DNA of 64,000 nt from Loktanella sp. 3ANDIMAR09 (GTDB taxonomy: Bacteria; Pseudomonadota; Alphaproteobacteria; Rhodobacterales; Rhodobacteraceae): assembly GCF_001420005.1 (NCBI RefSeq), contig NZ_LJAK01000003.1, positions 186,001 through 250,000 of the forward strand. Direction: 5' to 3'. A program made the translations under genes and the position numbers. This document shows positions 8,441 through 16,508 of the stretch, piece after piece. The notes under the pieces were generated by a model. The model was not told the origin of the DNA and did not search any database. It saw only the letters and a list, made by a program, of their open reading frames with translations. Numbering within the stretch: the first letter of the stretch is position 1; each line of letters starts with the position of its first letter.

Positions 8441-9298
8441 TTACGCTGTGAATGTCGCGCTGATCTGCACGTGACTGCCTGTGGCGTCCGACCAGAACCG
8501 CGCCCAGCCGATCTGGGGACGGTAGGCGGCCCCGGCATCAAGGCAGATCGCCCGGTAGCCGTCGATCCCGTCCATCTGGGTCAGCTCTGCCTTGGTTTCC
8601 GACAGAGATGTCCGGATGGCGGGCGTGTGGCCATGCACGACGACCGTGGGTCCCTTTGTCGGCTGTCCGTTTGCATCGCGGTCCCAGCCGCGATCCCACG
8701 TGGTGAATTCGTGCCGGATGGTGGCCCAGTGCGTATCATCCATCTCGCGCCCGCGACTGAGAAAGGATTTCCGGTCTTGCTCGGGATCCAGGCCGGCATG
8801 GACAAAGATCAAGCTGTCAACACGCAGATGCGATGGCGCAATATCAATCGACAGAAACCACTCCGCCGGGAATGCTGCGCGCAACTCGGCCAGTGTCTCT
8901 GCCCAAGGCCGGTCGGTCCAGGCGGGGTCGATCTCTGCCATGACCGTCTTGCCACCGTTGATTAGCCAAAGGTCGGGATCATGGCCGTCCAGCACCTCCA
9001 GCAGCAGCAACTCGTGATTGCCGGGCAACAGAACGACTTCGTCAGCTTGGGTGAGAGTCGTCGCCTGCATCGCCAGATGAGCTGCGCCGATACTGTCCGG
9101 GCCACGATCAATCAGATCACCAAGAAACACGATCATGCGCCGCGTGTCAGCCTGACGTGGCATGTCAGCAATTTCCGACAGGATCGCCGCCAGCACTGCT
9201 GCCTGGCCATGCACATCACCAATGGCGAAGACCTCGAGGCTCGGATCAATAGCACCTGGCAGGAGGCGACTGGGAAAAGAGGCCGTCGTGATGTCCAT
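8441..9298 (-). CDS. PP2A-like metallophosphoesterase (serine/threonine phosphatase family)
   Basis: The 285-aa protein carries all signature motifs of the PPP-type calcineurin-like phosphatases: GDVHGQ (residues ~27-32), GDLIDRG (~60), LPGNHE (~91), and VHGHTP near residue 225. These His/Asp/Asn residues bind two metal ions. Bacterial relatives such as PrpA/PrpB and ApaH dephosphorylate proteins or dinucleotides; the lack of a longer C-terminal domain fits PrpA-like enzymes better than ApaH. It is cytoplasmic. It stands alone after the duplicated repeat, with no operon partner visible. Confidence 0.88.
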   Translation of the reverse strand: MDITTASFPSRLLPGAIDPSLEVFAIGDVHGQAAVLAAILSEIADMPRQADTRRMIVFLGDLIDRGPDSIGAAHLAMQATTLTQADEVVLLPGNHELLLLEVLDGHDPDLWLINGGKTVMAEIDPAWTDRPWAETLAELRAAFPAEWFLSIDIAPSHLRVDSLIFVHAGLDPEQDRKSFLSRGREMDDTHWATIRHEFTTWDRGWDRDANGQPTKGPTVVVHGHTPAIRTSLSETKAELTQMDGIDGYRAICLDAGAAYRPQIGWARFWSDATGSHVQISATFTA

Positions 9299-9469
9299 GT
9301 CATAGGTCCTGTGAAAGTGTGGTTGCGGTCAGTATAGCAAATGCGGCGATCGAAGTTCCGTGGGTGGTCGTCTCAGCATATAACCGCTGCTGCCGCAAAG
9401 ATCGCCACACGCGATGAGTTGCAGCCGATTTAAGGTGCCTGACCCGTGTCGGGTGGCTATCGTGCGCTC

Positions 9470-10159
9470 ATGTGCAATCTCTATTCCAATACGATGGCCA
9501 AGGACGCGATGCGGCAGCTGTTCGCGGTCGACGCGGGACACGATGGCCTCGGCAATGCCGAGCCGCTACCGGCCATCTTTCCAAAAGGCATGGCACCGGT
9601 CGTGGGACGAAATACCGACGGCTCCCGGTGGCTACAAAATGCACATTGGGGTTTCGTGATGCCGCAGGTCTCGAAGAAGACCGGACAGCCGATCCAGCCG
9701 AAAGCTGTGAACAACGCGCGCGATGATAAGCTGCGCACGTCGTCCTTCTGGCGGAAAAGCTTTGAGGAGCGGCGCTGCCTGATCCCGGCCACGAGCTTTT
9801 GCGAGGCCAAGGGCCGCAATCCCGCGACCTATGTTTGGTTCGGCGTCAGAGGAGATGGGCCTCGGCCACCCTTCGCATTCGCGGGCATCTGGCGGGCCTT
9901 CGAGGGCAACTACGGCGGCGAAGCACGTGAGATGCTGACGTCTTCCATGGTCACAACGACGCCGAACGATCTGGTTAGGGACACCCATCCTGACCGGATG
10001 CCGATGATCTTGGCACCGGAGGACTATGCGCAGTGGCTGGAGGGCACACCGGATGAGGCATTCGACTTAATCAAGCCGTATCTTGCCGATCGCATGTTGA
10101 TCCACCAGAGCGGCGAAGGACTGAAGTCTGATCGCGGTGGGCTGGGGGATGTTGGGTGA
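9470..10159 (+). CDS. yedK: SRAP domain protein (HMCES/YedK family)
   Basis: The start was set at ATG 9470 because the family needs Cys at position 2 (MCNLYS) after Met removal; this Cys forms a thiazolidine crosslink with abasic sites in single-stranded DNA. Other conserved elements are present: WGFVMP, the Asn/Arg of NNARDD, the catalytic Glu in SFCEAKG, and THPDRMPMIL with the conserved His. Length (229 aa) is normal. The role is shielding abasic sites at replication forks. It lies ~150 bp from the divergent phosphatase gene and has no clear operon. Confidence 0.92.
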   Translation: MCNLYSNTMAKDAMRQLFAVDAGHDGLGNAEPLPAIFPKGMAPVVGRNTDGSRWLQNAHWGFVMPQVSKKTGQPIQPKAVNNARDDKLRTSSFWRKSFEERRCLIPATSFCEAKGRNPATYVWFGVRGDGPRPPFAFAGIWRAFEGNYGGEAREMLTSSMVTTTPNDLVRDTHPDRMPMILAPEDYAQWLEGTPDEAFDLIKPYLADRMLIHQSGEGLKSDRGGLGDVG

Positions 10160-10483
10160 GATATGTCGCTTCTGCTGTCGAACGCACGAGCGCAGAAACC
10201 GGACGTTCGCTGCAATCTGCAACAAGGTCAGCTATGGGGACTTTACTGCCGTTTGCGGCAGGGGCACAGATGTCTGGTTTGGTAAGTCGTCCGACAAACG
10301 GTGATTTATGCTGTCAATATAAAAGTCGGGTTTTGACCGTTCATTCAATTGAAGCCGACGTAAAGATGTGGCGGTAAGATAACCGCAATGCAGAGCAAAG
10401 CTAATCTTAGAGTAACACTTTTGAAGATCTCGTGTTCACAGTAGGAAAGTCGGAAATGAAGAACGGCCAGCTCACGCTGATCG
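10160..10483. other. Intergenic stretch with a dispersed 24-bp repeat
   Basis: No gene seen. It contains GGGACTTTACTGCCGTTTGC at 10237 onward, part of a 24-bp motif that recurs with three mismatches at 34833-34856. Otherwise it looks like degenerate intergenic DNA. Confidence 0.45.
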
Positions 10484-10912
10484 TCAAGGGTTCCTCCCGA
10501 AAATTACGCGCAGCAGAAATGCACCAGAACCGGTTATTACGAGAAAACCGAGCAAAGCTTCCATTGCGGTCAAAACGCGCAAATGGCCGGTTGGAATAAG
10601 ATCCCCGCGCCCGAGCGTCGTGTAGTTGACCAGCGAAAAATAGAAGCGATCCATGAATGTAAGCGGATCGGCCATGTTATTAGCCGAGGATAGAGTGCCG
10701 AGGTGCCACCACGTCTCGGCAGCGTGGAACGATCCCGCAAAAATTGCGGCAATCAACAGATGCGACACGATTATGATCTGAATCGAGAACATGAAGCACT
10801 TGACCGGATGGCGATCTGGGTTAATCGCACGCGCGCCGGCTTTCAGCGCATAAAAGTGGAGAAGTGCCCCCAGATTCACGAGGGCAATCCCTATGATCAG
10901 CGCGAGGATCAT
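10484..10912 (-). CDS. Small two-TM ion channel-like protein
   Basis: The 142-aa protein has four hydrophobic segments (residues ~2-22, ~42-62, ~85-98 re-entrant, ~112-135). The third is followed by NYTTLGRGDL, which lines up with the TTVGYGD selectivity filter of bacterial K+ channels (Ion_trans_2). Here L and R replace V and Y of the filter, so potassium selectivity cannot be assumed. It is an inner-membrane protein. Its start overlaps the stop of the permease gene as ATGA, so it ends the operon running leftward from the CsoR operator. Confidence 0.75.
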   Translation of the reverse strand: MILALIIGIALVNLGALLHFYALKAGARAINPDRHPVKCFMFSIQIIIVSHLLIAAIFAGSFHAAETWWHLGTLSSANNMADPLTFMDRFYFSLVNYTTLGRGDLIPTGHLRVLTAMEALLGFLVITGSGAFLLRVIFGRNP

Positions 10913-12108
10913 CCGATGAACAGTCCGATGCCGAGCCAGACGTAGGCAACAAGCGCGAGCCAGAAGAGTAGCTTTTCTAGGAAGCCTTTACCGAGTGATG
11001 CATCGAAACCGCTTTTCTTAACCTTCCAACCGACGAAGGCGGCAGACAGCGCGAGGAAGGCCATGTTGAGCCAGAACGTGTAGTCAATCACGAAGAACTC
11101 ACGATCCGTCACAGCTTTTACCTGATCGGCAGACGGCAGAAGCCCCAAAGCAGCGAAACCGTAATGCAGAAGCAGCGCGGTCGCGACGATAATAACAAGA
11201 AAGACACCGAGGATATAGAGCGCCATCTTCCAACCGTAGTATTTGGCATGCACGCGCAGGACTGGAATGACCACGAGATCGGAGAAGATAAAAGCCATGA
11301 TTCCGGCGAAGGCTACCCCATTGCCATATAGAACGGCGGCGAGAGGAATATTTCCCATTGAACCGATGAAGGTGAAGAACGCAGCGATAGGGCCGACGAG
11401 AGATTGTGCGACCAGCTCCAGAAAGTTTGGATCTTCTCCACCGATGAACAGCCACTCGAAGAACTCTTTTGGCACGAAGGCCGCAATGATGCCCGCAATG
11501 GTAAATCCGACAGTCACGTCCTTCCATACCATCTGCCATTCCATGAAATAGCGTTTCGCCACTTCGGCCCAAACCTCGCGAGAGCGTAGTTTTTCGGACC
11601 AGCTTTTGCTTTCGTCAGTATCGCCCTCTTCGTCGGCCTGGCTTTCCTGTGCTTTCTTACGTGCTTCTTCGATAGGTGCCATACCGCGCGTCATGCGAAT
11701 GACCAGCCACATGAGCAGGATCAGAAGGATGCCACCTATGTATTCACCAACAACAAACTGCCATCCGAGAAAGATGCCGATGATGATGCCCAGTTCAATC
11801 ACCAGATTGGTGGAGGCAAGCAGGAAGGCCATCGATGGCACCAGCCCCGCACCTTTGGCAAAGAAAGCCCGCGCGCCGGAAAGTGCGGCAAAGCTGCACG
11901 AGGAGCTGATGAAGCCGAAGAACGTGCCGAGCGCCACAGAACGTGGGCCATCCTCGCCCATGGTGTCCTGCATTTTCTCTCGGGTTACGAAGACCTGGAT
12001 CATCGCCGAGATTAGATAACCCAGCCCGAAGGCCCAGAAGGCCGTCCAGAAGAGGCCGAGGGCGGTCACTGATGACTGGTGCCAGGTTGCAAGAAAAGAG
12101 CTGTCCAT
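10909..12108 (-). CDS. Permease of the COG0701 (UPF0718/ArsP-like) family
   Basis: The 399-aa protein has about ten membrane segments in two halves separated by a charged loop (~residues 140-180, rich in E, K and D). The first half has the family's ISSSCSFAA motif, with a membrane Cys often tied to metal or metalloid handling; the second half has IGSMGNIPLAAVLYGNG. Relatives include ArsP and uncharacterised permeases. ATG 12108 (GGAT nearby) was chosen; a GTG at 12135 would overlap the DsbA gene more. Its place between a DsbA-like gene and an ion-channel gene under a CsoR operator suggests metal or thiol stress, but the substrate is unknown. Confidence 0.82.
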   Translation of the reverse strand: MDSSFLATWHQSSVTALGLFWTAFWAFGLGYLISAMIQVFVTREKMQDTMGEDGPRSVALGTFFGFISSSCSFAALSGARAFFAKGAGLVPSMAFLLASTNLVIELGIIIGIFLGWQFVVGEYIGGILLILLMWLVIRMTRGMAPIEEARKKAQESQADEEGDTDESKSWSEKLRSREVWAEVAKRYFMEWQMVWKDVTVGFTIAGIIAAFVPKEFFEWLFIGGEDPNFLELVAQSLVGPIAAFFTFIGSMGNIPLAAVLYGNGVAFAGIMAFIFSDLVVIPVLRVHAKYYGWKMALYILGVFLVIIVATALLLHYGFAALGLLPSADQVKAVTDREFFVIDYTFWLNMAFLALSAAFVGWKVKKSGFDASLGKGFLEKLLFWLALVAYVWLGIGLFIG

Positions 12109-12119
12109 GAATTTATCCG

Positions 12120-12899
12120 TTAAGTTTGAAGCCACGTCGTGTCGTGCTTTTTGTTGAGATTGGAGCCTTGCAGCGAATTATACGCCGCCATACAGGGGTT
12201 TTCTTTTTCGGCGTCGATCAGTTTCTTCAGTGATCGAGAGTCCATCAAGCCCATGAAAACGGTCCTGCCTACGGCGAAAGCTGGTGTCCCGTAAAAGCCG
12301 AAGACATCGGCGATGGCCGCTGACGTGCTAAGACGTGTATCTATGGCATCCGACTGCATATCGGCACATAGACGTGCCGCATCGATATCGAGGCTTTCCG
12401 CAATGGCCGCGACGTAGCTTTCATCCGTTACTACCGGGGTGCGGATCAGTCGCGCATGCATATCTCGGTATCGGCCTTGCAGATCGGCAGCAAGGACCGC
12501 GCGGCTGGCAGTAGCCGACGCGACACCAAGGAGCGGGAGCTGATGCCGGATAATCTGAAACGACCCAGGATCACTCTCTTCGAGATCAGTAAGACGATCA
12601 TCCATCACGCGACAGATCGGACAGGCGAAGTCCGAGAACATAGCAACGGGAACAGTATTGGTCGTAGTGCCACCAAAGAAGGCAACGCATTGATTTGACC
12701 TGATAAACTGTCCAAGCTCGTTGTTATCCTCAGCTTTAGCTTCACCCATATCGAGACCAGCAAAGACCGCCGCGCCCGGCGTAGATGCCCCGGCTCCCTG
12801 CAAACGCCGAAAGGGCGCAAGGTCGGAAATGTCCTCAAATACAAAATCCGGTTGATCGAGCGAGGCCAGATAGGGCACGCCTTTGACCCATCCGAACAC
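12120..12899 (-). CDS. DsbA-family thiol-disulfide oxidoreductase; N-terminus interrupted by a stop codon
   Basis: The thioredoxin-fold domain has the redox motif CPIC in FSDFACPICRVMDD, and a cis-Pro loop in YGTPAFAV, typical of DsbA-like periplasmic proteins. The natural start is almost certainly ATG 12956, which overlaps the upstream stop as TGATG. In that frame codon 7 is TGA (12936-12938), followed by KRRALLAGGVLAVFG, a typical positively charged signal sequence. Only CTG codons and GTG 12899 follow. Starting at GTG 12899 would remove the basic part of the signal, so export may fail. The gene is either a recent pseudogene (for example CGA to TGA), a readthrough case or an assembly error. 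It sits second-last but one in the operon. Confidence 0.72.
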   Translation of the reverse strand: MFGWVKGVPYLASLDQPDFVFEDISDLAPFRRLQGAGASTPGAAVFAGLDMGEAKAEDNNELGQFIRSNQCVAFFGGTTTNTVPVAMFSDFACPICRVMDDRLTDLEESDPGSFQIIRHQLPLLGVASATASRAVLAADLQGRYRDMHARLIRTPVVTDESYVAAIAESLDIDAARLCADMQSDAIDTRLSTSAAIADVFGFYGTPAFAVGRTVFMGLMDSRSLKKLIDAEKENPCMAAYNSLQGSNLNKKHDTTWLQT

Positions 12900-12955
12900 G
12901 GCGAGGACACCGCCAGCCAGCAGTGCCCGTCGCTTTCAATCGGCTTTCCTTTCCA

Positions 12956-13747
12956 TCAGCCAGCAATCAGTCTGACCAGCATGACAATGGCCATTCCCAT
13001 CATCATCAAGTTTTCGGTCAGGCTGACAAATCCCAAGGGCACGTTCGAATTGCCGCCGACGCAGGCGCATTTCAACTCTCGTTTGTCGATGTAGACCGCC
13101 TTGAACACGCTGATCGCACCCACCGTCGCGATAAAGAGCGCCGCAGGCGCGGCAAGCGGGGTCAGCAGCATGCCGGTCATCAGAATACCCGCACCCGTTT
13201 CGACCCAGGGGTAGATGTAGGCGTAGGGCACCCATTTGCGCGCCAGCAGATCGTAGTTCAGGAACATCGTGGAGAAACTCTCGATATCGCGCAGCTTTTG
13301 CATCCCAAGAAGGATCATCGAGATGGAGATGAACCAGCCAAGCGTCTGCCACGTGATCGCGCCCAGAAAGCCGATGGACAGCGCGAGTGCCGTCGCGGCG
13401 GCCACGGCAAAGAGATAGATCACCGGTTTATAGGTCGTGGCGGCCGGGTCGTAGTCTGTCAGTTTCTGGCGCAGCGCGTCATAGCCGCCGACGCGCGCGC
13501 CCTCGATCCAGACCTGCGGCGTGGTAGGCACGTCGAATTCTTCCTTGAACGCATCGACCTCCGGCGGTGCACGAAACAGGCGGTCGTCGACCTCGTAGCC
13601 TTTGCTGTGCAAAAGCCAGCGCGCCTTTTGCCCTGCCGGACACAGGTGGTTCGGCAGGGCCATGCGATAGAGGACGGCGGTTTTACCGGTCGCGCCGGTT
13701 GCGGGATCGGACGATACGTCTGCTGCGTTGCGGGTGTCCTTGGGCAT
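12956..13747 (-). CDS. Glutaredoxin-MauE/DoxX-like membrane fusion protein
   Basis: The 263-aa protein joins two parts. Residues ~22-100 form a glutaredoxin domain with HLCPAGQKAR (monothiol-type CPAG in place of CPYC) and the cis-Pro loop TTPQVWIEG. Residues ~108-263 have four membrane helices of the MauE/DoxX type, with KCACVGGNSNVPLGF near the end. MauE-like proteins work with DsbA-like partners in periplasmic disulfide chemistry, which matches the adjacent DsbA-like gene coupled by TGATG. The likely role is supplying redox equivalents across the membrane during copper stress; this is inference. Confidence 0.8.
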   Translation of the reverse strand: MPKDTRNAADVSSDPATGATGKTAVLYRMALPNHLCPAGQKARWLLHSKGYEVDDRLFRAPPEVDAFKEEFDVPTTPQVWIEGARVGGYDALRQKLTDYDPAATTYKPVIYLFAVAAATALALSIGFLGAITWQTLGWFISISMILLGMQKLRDIESFSTMFLNYDLLARKWVPYAYIYPWVETGAGILMTGMLLTPLAAPAALFIATVGAISVFKAVYIDKRELKCACVGGNSNVPLGFVSLTENLMMMGMAIVMLVRLIAG

Positions 13748-13764
13748 TGTGAATCTCTTTACTT

Positions 13765-14307
13765 TCAGGGTTCAAAACGGGGGGTGCCAGCGGGCGCATC
13801 GCCAGTGGCTGTGATATCCGCGATGTAGCGCTTCATTTCGGCGATCTCGCTGCGCTGCGCTTCGATGATCGCATCGGCCAACGCGCGGACCCGCGGGTCG
13901 GATATGTCGGCGCGTTCGCTGGTCAGGATCGCGATGGAATGGTGCGGGATCATCGCCTTCATCCAGGCGACGTCGCCCACAGTGTCCTGTGACCGCACGA
14001 GGTAGACGCCGGCGGCGAACGCAATGGCCGCACCCGCAAAAATGGCGATGTTGGCCCTGCGGTCGGAATACATGCCCAGCATAAAGGCGAGCATGACGAT
14101 CGCCATCATCCCACCCATATAGAGCGCCATCCACATCCGCGTCTGCGAAAAGAAGATGTGATCAAGGGCATAGGTATTCAGATACATCAGGCCATACATC
14201 ACGACCGTCGAGGTGGCGATCATCGCAAGGAACCGGCCATAGCCGCTGCCATTGCTATCTTGATGCGTGTTGGATCGGTTCATTGTAGTGTCGTTCCGAT
14301 GTGCCAT
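13765..14307 (-). CDS. DUF305 domain membrane protein
   Basis: The 180-aa protein starts at ATG 14307, with AAGGAG eight bases upstream. It has three membrane helices (residues ~20-105, Met-rich: MALYMGGMMAIVMLAFMLGM) and then a DUF305 helical domain with the metal-binding type motif WMKAMIPHHSIAI and EIAEMKRYI. DUF305 proteins such as CopM bind copper via Met/His and occur widely in copper-resistance loci. First gene of the leftward operon; its promoter region contains the CsoR-type operator at 14324-14340 shared with csoR. Confidence 0.85.
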   Translation of the reverse strand: MAHRNDTTMNRSNTHQDSNGSGYGRFLAMIATSTVVMYGLMYLNTYALDHIFFSQTRMWMALYMGGMMAIVMLAFMLGMYSDRRANIAIFAGAAIAFAAGVYLVRSQDTVGDVAWMKAMIPHHSIAILTSERADISDPRVRALADAIIEAQRSEIAEMKRYIADITATGDAPAGTPRFEP

Positions 14308-14323
14308 TGTCTGTCTCCTTGCT

Positions 14324-14340
14324 ATACCCATATGGGGTAT
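14324..14340. promoter_or_regulatory. CsoR-type operator between DUF305 gene and csoR
   Basis: A perfect dyad ATACCC-N5-GGGTAT lies 16 bp from the DUF305 start and 47 bp from csoR. CsoR-family repressors bind such GC-flanked ATACCC/GGGTAT palindromes and release on Cu(I). The same N5 arrangement recurs at 20635-20651. Confidence 0.8.
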
Positions 14341-14387
14341 GCAACGGGAATTTCAGCCCTTTGGTTCCCGAAAAGGAGTATCGCCGC

Positions 14388-14660
14388 ATGAAAGCGAACA
14401 AGCAAAAGACGCTGGACCGACTGTCACGGCTTGAAGGACAGGTGCGCGGTGTCGCCAAAATGGTCGAAAGCGACCGCTACTGCATGGACATTCTGGCGCA
14501 GACGGCGGCGATCCGGTCCGCCGTGCTGGGGGTGGAAAAGCTGATCCTCGAACACCACGCGGACCATTGCGTCGAATCCGCGATCGCAAGCGGCGACCCC
14601 GAAGAACAACGCGCCAAGTTCGATGAATTGATCGGATTGTTGCAGAAGGCGTCGCGGTAG
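14388..14660 (+). CDS. csoR: Copper-sensing repressor CsoR (DUF156 family)
   Basis: The 90-aa all-helical protein has AAGGAG nine bases before ATG 14388. The ligand set Cys32, His57 and Cys61 keeps the exact Cys-x24-His-x3-Cys spacing of Cu(I)-binding CsoR proteins (C36, H61, C65 in the M. tuberculosis protein). RLSRLEGQVRGVAKM is the family's DNA-contacting helix. It probably represses itself and both copper operons via the operators at 14324 and 20635. It is transcribed opposite to its targets. An FrmR or RcnR identity is less likely because those lack this ligand set. Confidence 0.92.
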   Translation: MKANKQKTLDRLSRLEGQVRGVAKMVESDRYCMDILAQTAAIRSAVLGVEKLILEHHADHCVESAIASGDPEEQRAKFDELIGLLQKASR

Positions 14661-14665
14661 GGTTT

Positions 14666-15067
14666 TCAATCGAGCACTTGCCCCCGCCAGAGCATCGCGG
14701 CAAGTGCCGCCGCCAAAACCACGTCGATCCCGAGGCAGAACGGTCCCCACCACCCCGGCGCGGGATTGGCAATCACCTGTCCGGCGAACACATCGAATAC
14801 CCCGTGTCCGAGCAGGGCAGCGGCCAGAATCCATGACGAGATGCGCGCCCCGACGATCGCCAGTGCCGCGAAGCCCGTCGCAAGTCCGGTATGGACGACG
14901 ATTTCCAGCGTGTCGCCCGACTGAATGGCGAAAACCACATAGAAGGATGCGATAGCCACCATTGTGGTGGCCCAGGTTCCACGCTGGTTCGTCACGTCGC
15001 CAATCGCCATGAGTGCAACCGTGGCACCGCCCAGAACAACCCCGGCAAAAAGGGGAAGCCAGAACAT
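14666..15067 (-). CDS. Four-TM membrane protein of the copper operon
   Basis: The 133-aa protein is almost wholly hydrophobic, with four predicted helices (start MFWLPLFAGVVLGGATVALM; end CLGIDVVLAAALAAMLW) and a conserved-looking LLGHGVFDVF in the third. ATG 15067 overlaps the stop of the multicopper oxidase gene as TGATG, so it is translated with it. I do not recognise a named family. It is the last gene of the leftward copper operon and converges on csoR with 5 bp between the stops. Confidence 0.65.
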   Translation of the reverse strand: MFWLPLFAGVVLGGATVALMAIGDVTNQRGTWATTMVAIASFYVVFAIQSGDTLEIVVHTGLATGFAALAIVGARISSWILAAALLGHGVFDVFAGQVIANPAPGWWGPFCLGIDVVLAAALAAMLWRGQVLD

Positions 15068-16494
15068 CAGGCGACCTCGAACCAGCCCATCATGCCCGCC
15101 TTCTGATGCGAGAGCATGTGACAATGCAGCATCCACTGCCCCGGATTGTCCGCGACAAAGGCAATTTCCAGCGTTTCATCCGCGCCGATCAGCACAGTGT
15201 CGCGCACATCGCCGGGTGTATTCAGGGCGCCGCTGCGGGCCAGAACCTCGAAATGATGGCCGTGCAGGTGAATGGCGTGCGGAAACACGGAGCGGTTGGT
15301 CATTTCCAGATGCACCGTCCGGCCAAGGGCCGCGCGGAACATCGGCGCATCCATGCCGTGCGCTACGCCGTTGAAGGCCCATACCATGCCGTTCGAGGCC
15401 AGTTCGCGGAAGTCCATCGTCTCACCGCGATAGACGGCCTCGCTCATTCCCCGCATCGCCCCGCCTTCCATCAGCAGCACCTCGCGCTGCGGGTCGGAGA
15501 GGTTTGGGGCCGAAAGGGTGCCCCAGCCAGGCAGCGGCCGCACATCATCCTCAACCGGTGCGAGTGGCTCGCCTGTTGCAACGAAGGCCGCGACATCCAC
15601 CCATTCCCCGTTGCCGGGATCGAGGAGCAGAGCGGTCGGGGCGTCTGCAGCCAGCGGCATGTCGATCACGACATCCGCACGCTGCGCTGGTCCCAACAGG
15701 ATTGTTTCAACCGCACGTGGCGGAACCGGATGGCCATCGAGGGCAATCAGATGTGGTGAGAGACCCGGCAAGGCCAACGCCAAAATGCGGGCCGTTGCGG
15801 TGTTCATGAGGCGCAACCGCACGCGCTCGCCCGGTTGCATGTGCAGTTCCGGATAGGCGCTGCCGTTGACTGTGACGGTGTTGCACATCCGACCGTCATG
15901 TGCGGCTGAATGAAGATCGTCCCACCGGTCCTCGACAATGGCGGCGTCCGCATCGAGCAGCCAATCGTCCAGAACCAGCGTCAACTCACGCGTCGCGGCC
16001 CCCTGCTCGCCAAGCCACGGCGCGCGGTCGTCCACGATCAGGGGACCGGCCAGCCCCCGCGCGACCTGTTCGAAGCCACGGTCGTGGGAGTGATACCAGT
16101 AGGTGCCAGGATCGGGGGCAACGAAGTCATAGTCAAACGTCCCGCCTGGCGGCACCGCGGCCTGCGTCAAGGGGGCAGCCCCATCCATCGCATTTTCGAT
16201 GCGGATGCCGTGCCAATGCACGGCTGTCGGCTGCGGTAGATCGTTGACCAGGCGATGCCGGACGCGCTCGCCCGCCGTGATACGGATTTCTGGTCCGGGG
16301 ATCACGCCTGCGCCCTCCGTTGCATATGCCCAAACCGGCGTGGACGGGTATCCGGCAGGCGCGAGCTGTGCCGTGGACGGTGCAGCGCGCAGGACCGGCA
16401 GACTTGTATCGGCCCTTACGGCGCGAGGCAGAAACGCGGTTCCGCCAAAAGCGGCAGCGCCGGTCAGAAATGAGCGTCGTGAGCTTTGTGTCAT
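15067..16494 (-). CDS. Multicopper oxidase, Tat-exported (copper-resistance type)
   Basis: The 475-aa protein starts at ATG 16494 with a Tat signal (SRRSFLTGAAAFGG). All four copper motifs are present in order: HWHG (~residue 94), HSHD (~137), HAIHLHGHHFEV (~407) and HCHMLSHQKAGMM (~455), giving type 1 and trinuclear copper sites. Such periplasmic oxidases convert Cu(I) to less toxic Cu(II). The gene follows copD with 14 bp between and is coupled to the small membrane gene after it. It is the second multicopper oxidase of the same operon, shorter and less Met-rich than that at 17771. Confidence 0.9.
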   Translation of the reverse strand: MTQSSRRSFLTGAAAFGGTAFLPRAVRADTSLPVLRAAPSTAQLAPAGYPSTPVWAYATEGAGVIPGPEIRITAGERVRHRLVNDLPQPTAVHWHGIRIENAMDGAAPLTQAAVPPGGTFDYDFVAPDPGTYWYHSHDRGFEQVARGLAGPLIVDDRAPWLGEQGAATRELTLVLDDWLLDADAAIVEDRWDDLHSAAHDGRMCNTVTVNGSAYPELHMQPGERVRLRLMNTATARILALALPGLSPHLIALDGHPVPPRAVETILLGPAQRADVVIDMPLAADAPTALLLDPGNGEWVDVAAFVATGEPLAPVEDDVRPLPGWGTLSAPNLSDPQREVLLMEGGAMRGMSEAVYRGETMDFRELASNGMVWAFNGVAHGMDAPMFRAALGRTVHLEMTNRSVFPHAIHLHGHHFEVLARSGALNTPGDVRDTVLIGADETLEIAFVADNPGQWMLHCHMLSHQKAGMMGWFEVA

Positions 16495-16508
16495 TCTTGG
16501 TTTCCCAG

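Noticed and set aside
12923-13828. 301-codon plus-strand frame opposite the glutaredoxin-MauE gene
   Set aside because: Arg/His-rich antisense shadow with no motif; the minus-strand gene has clear domains and coupled starts.
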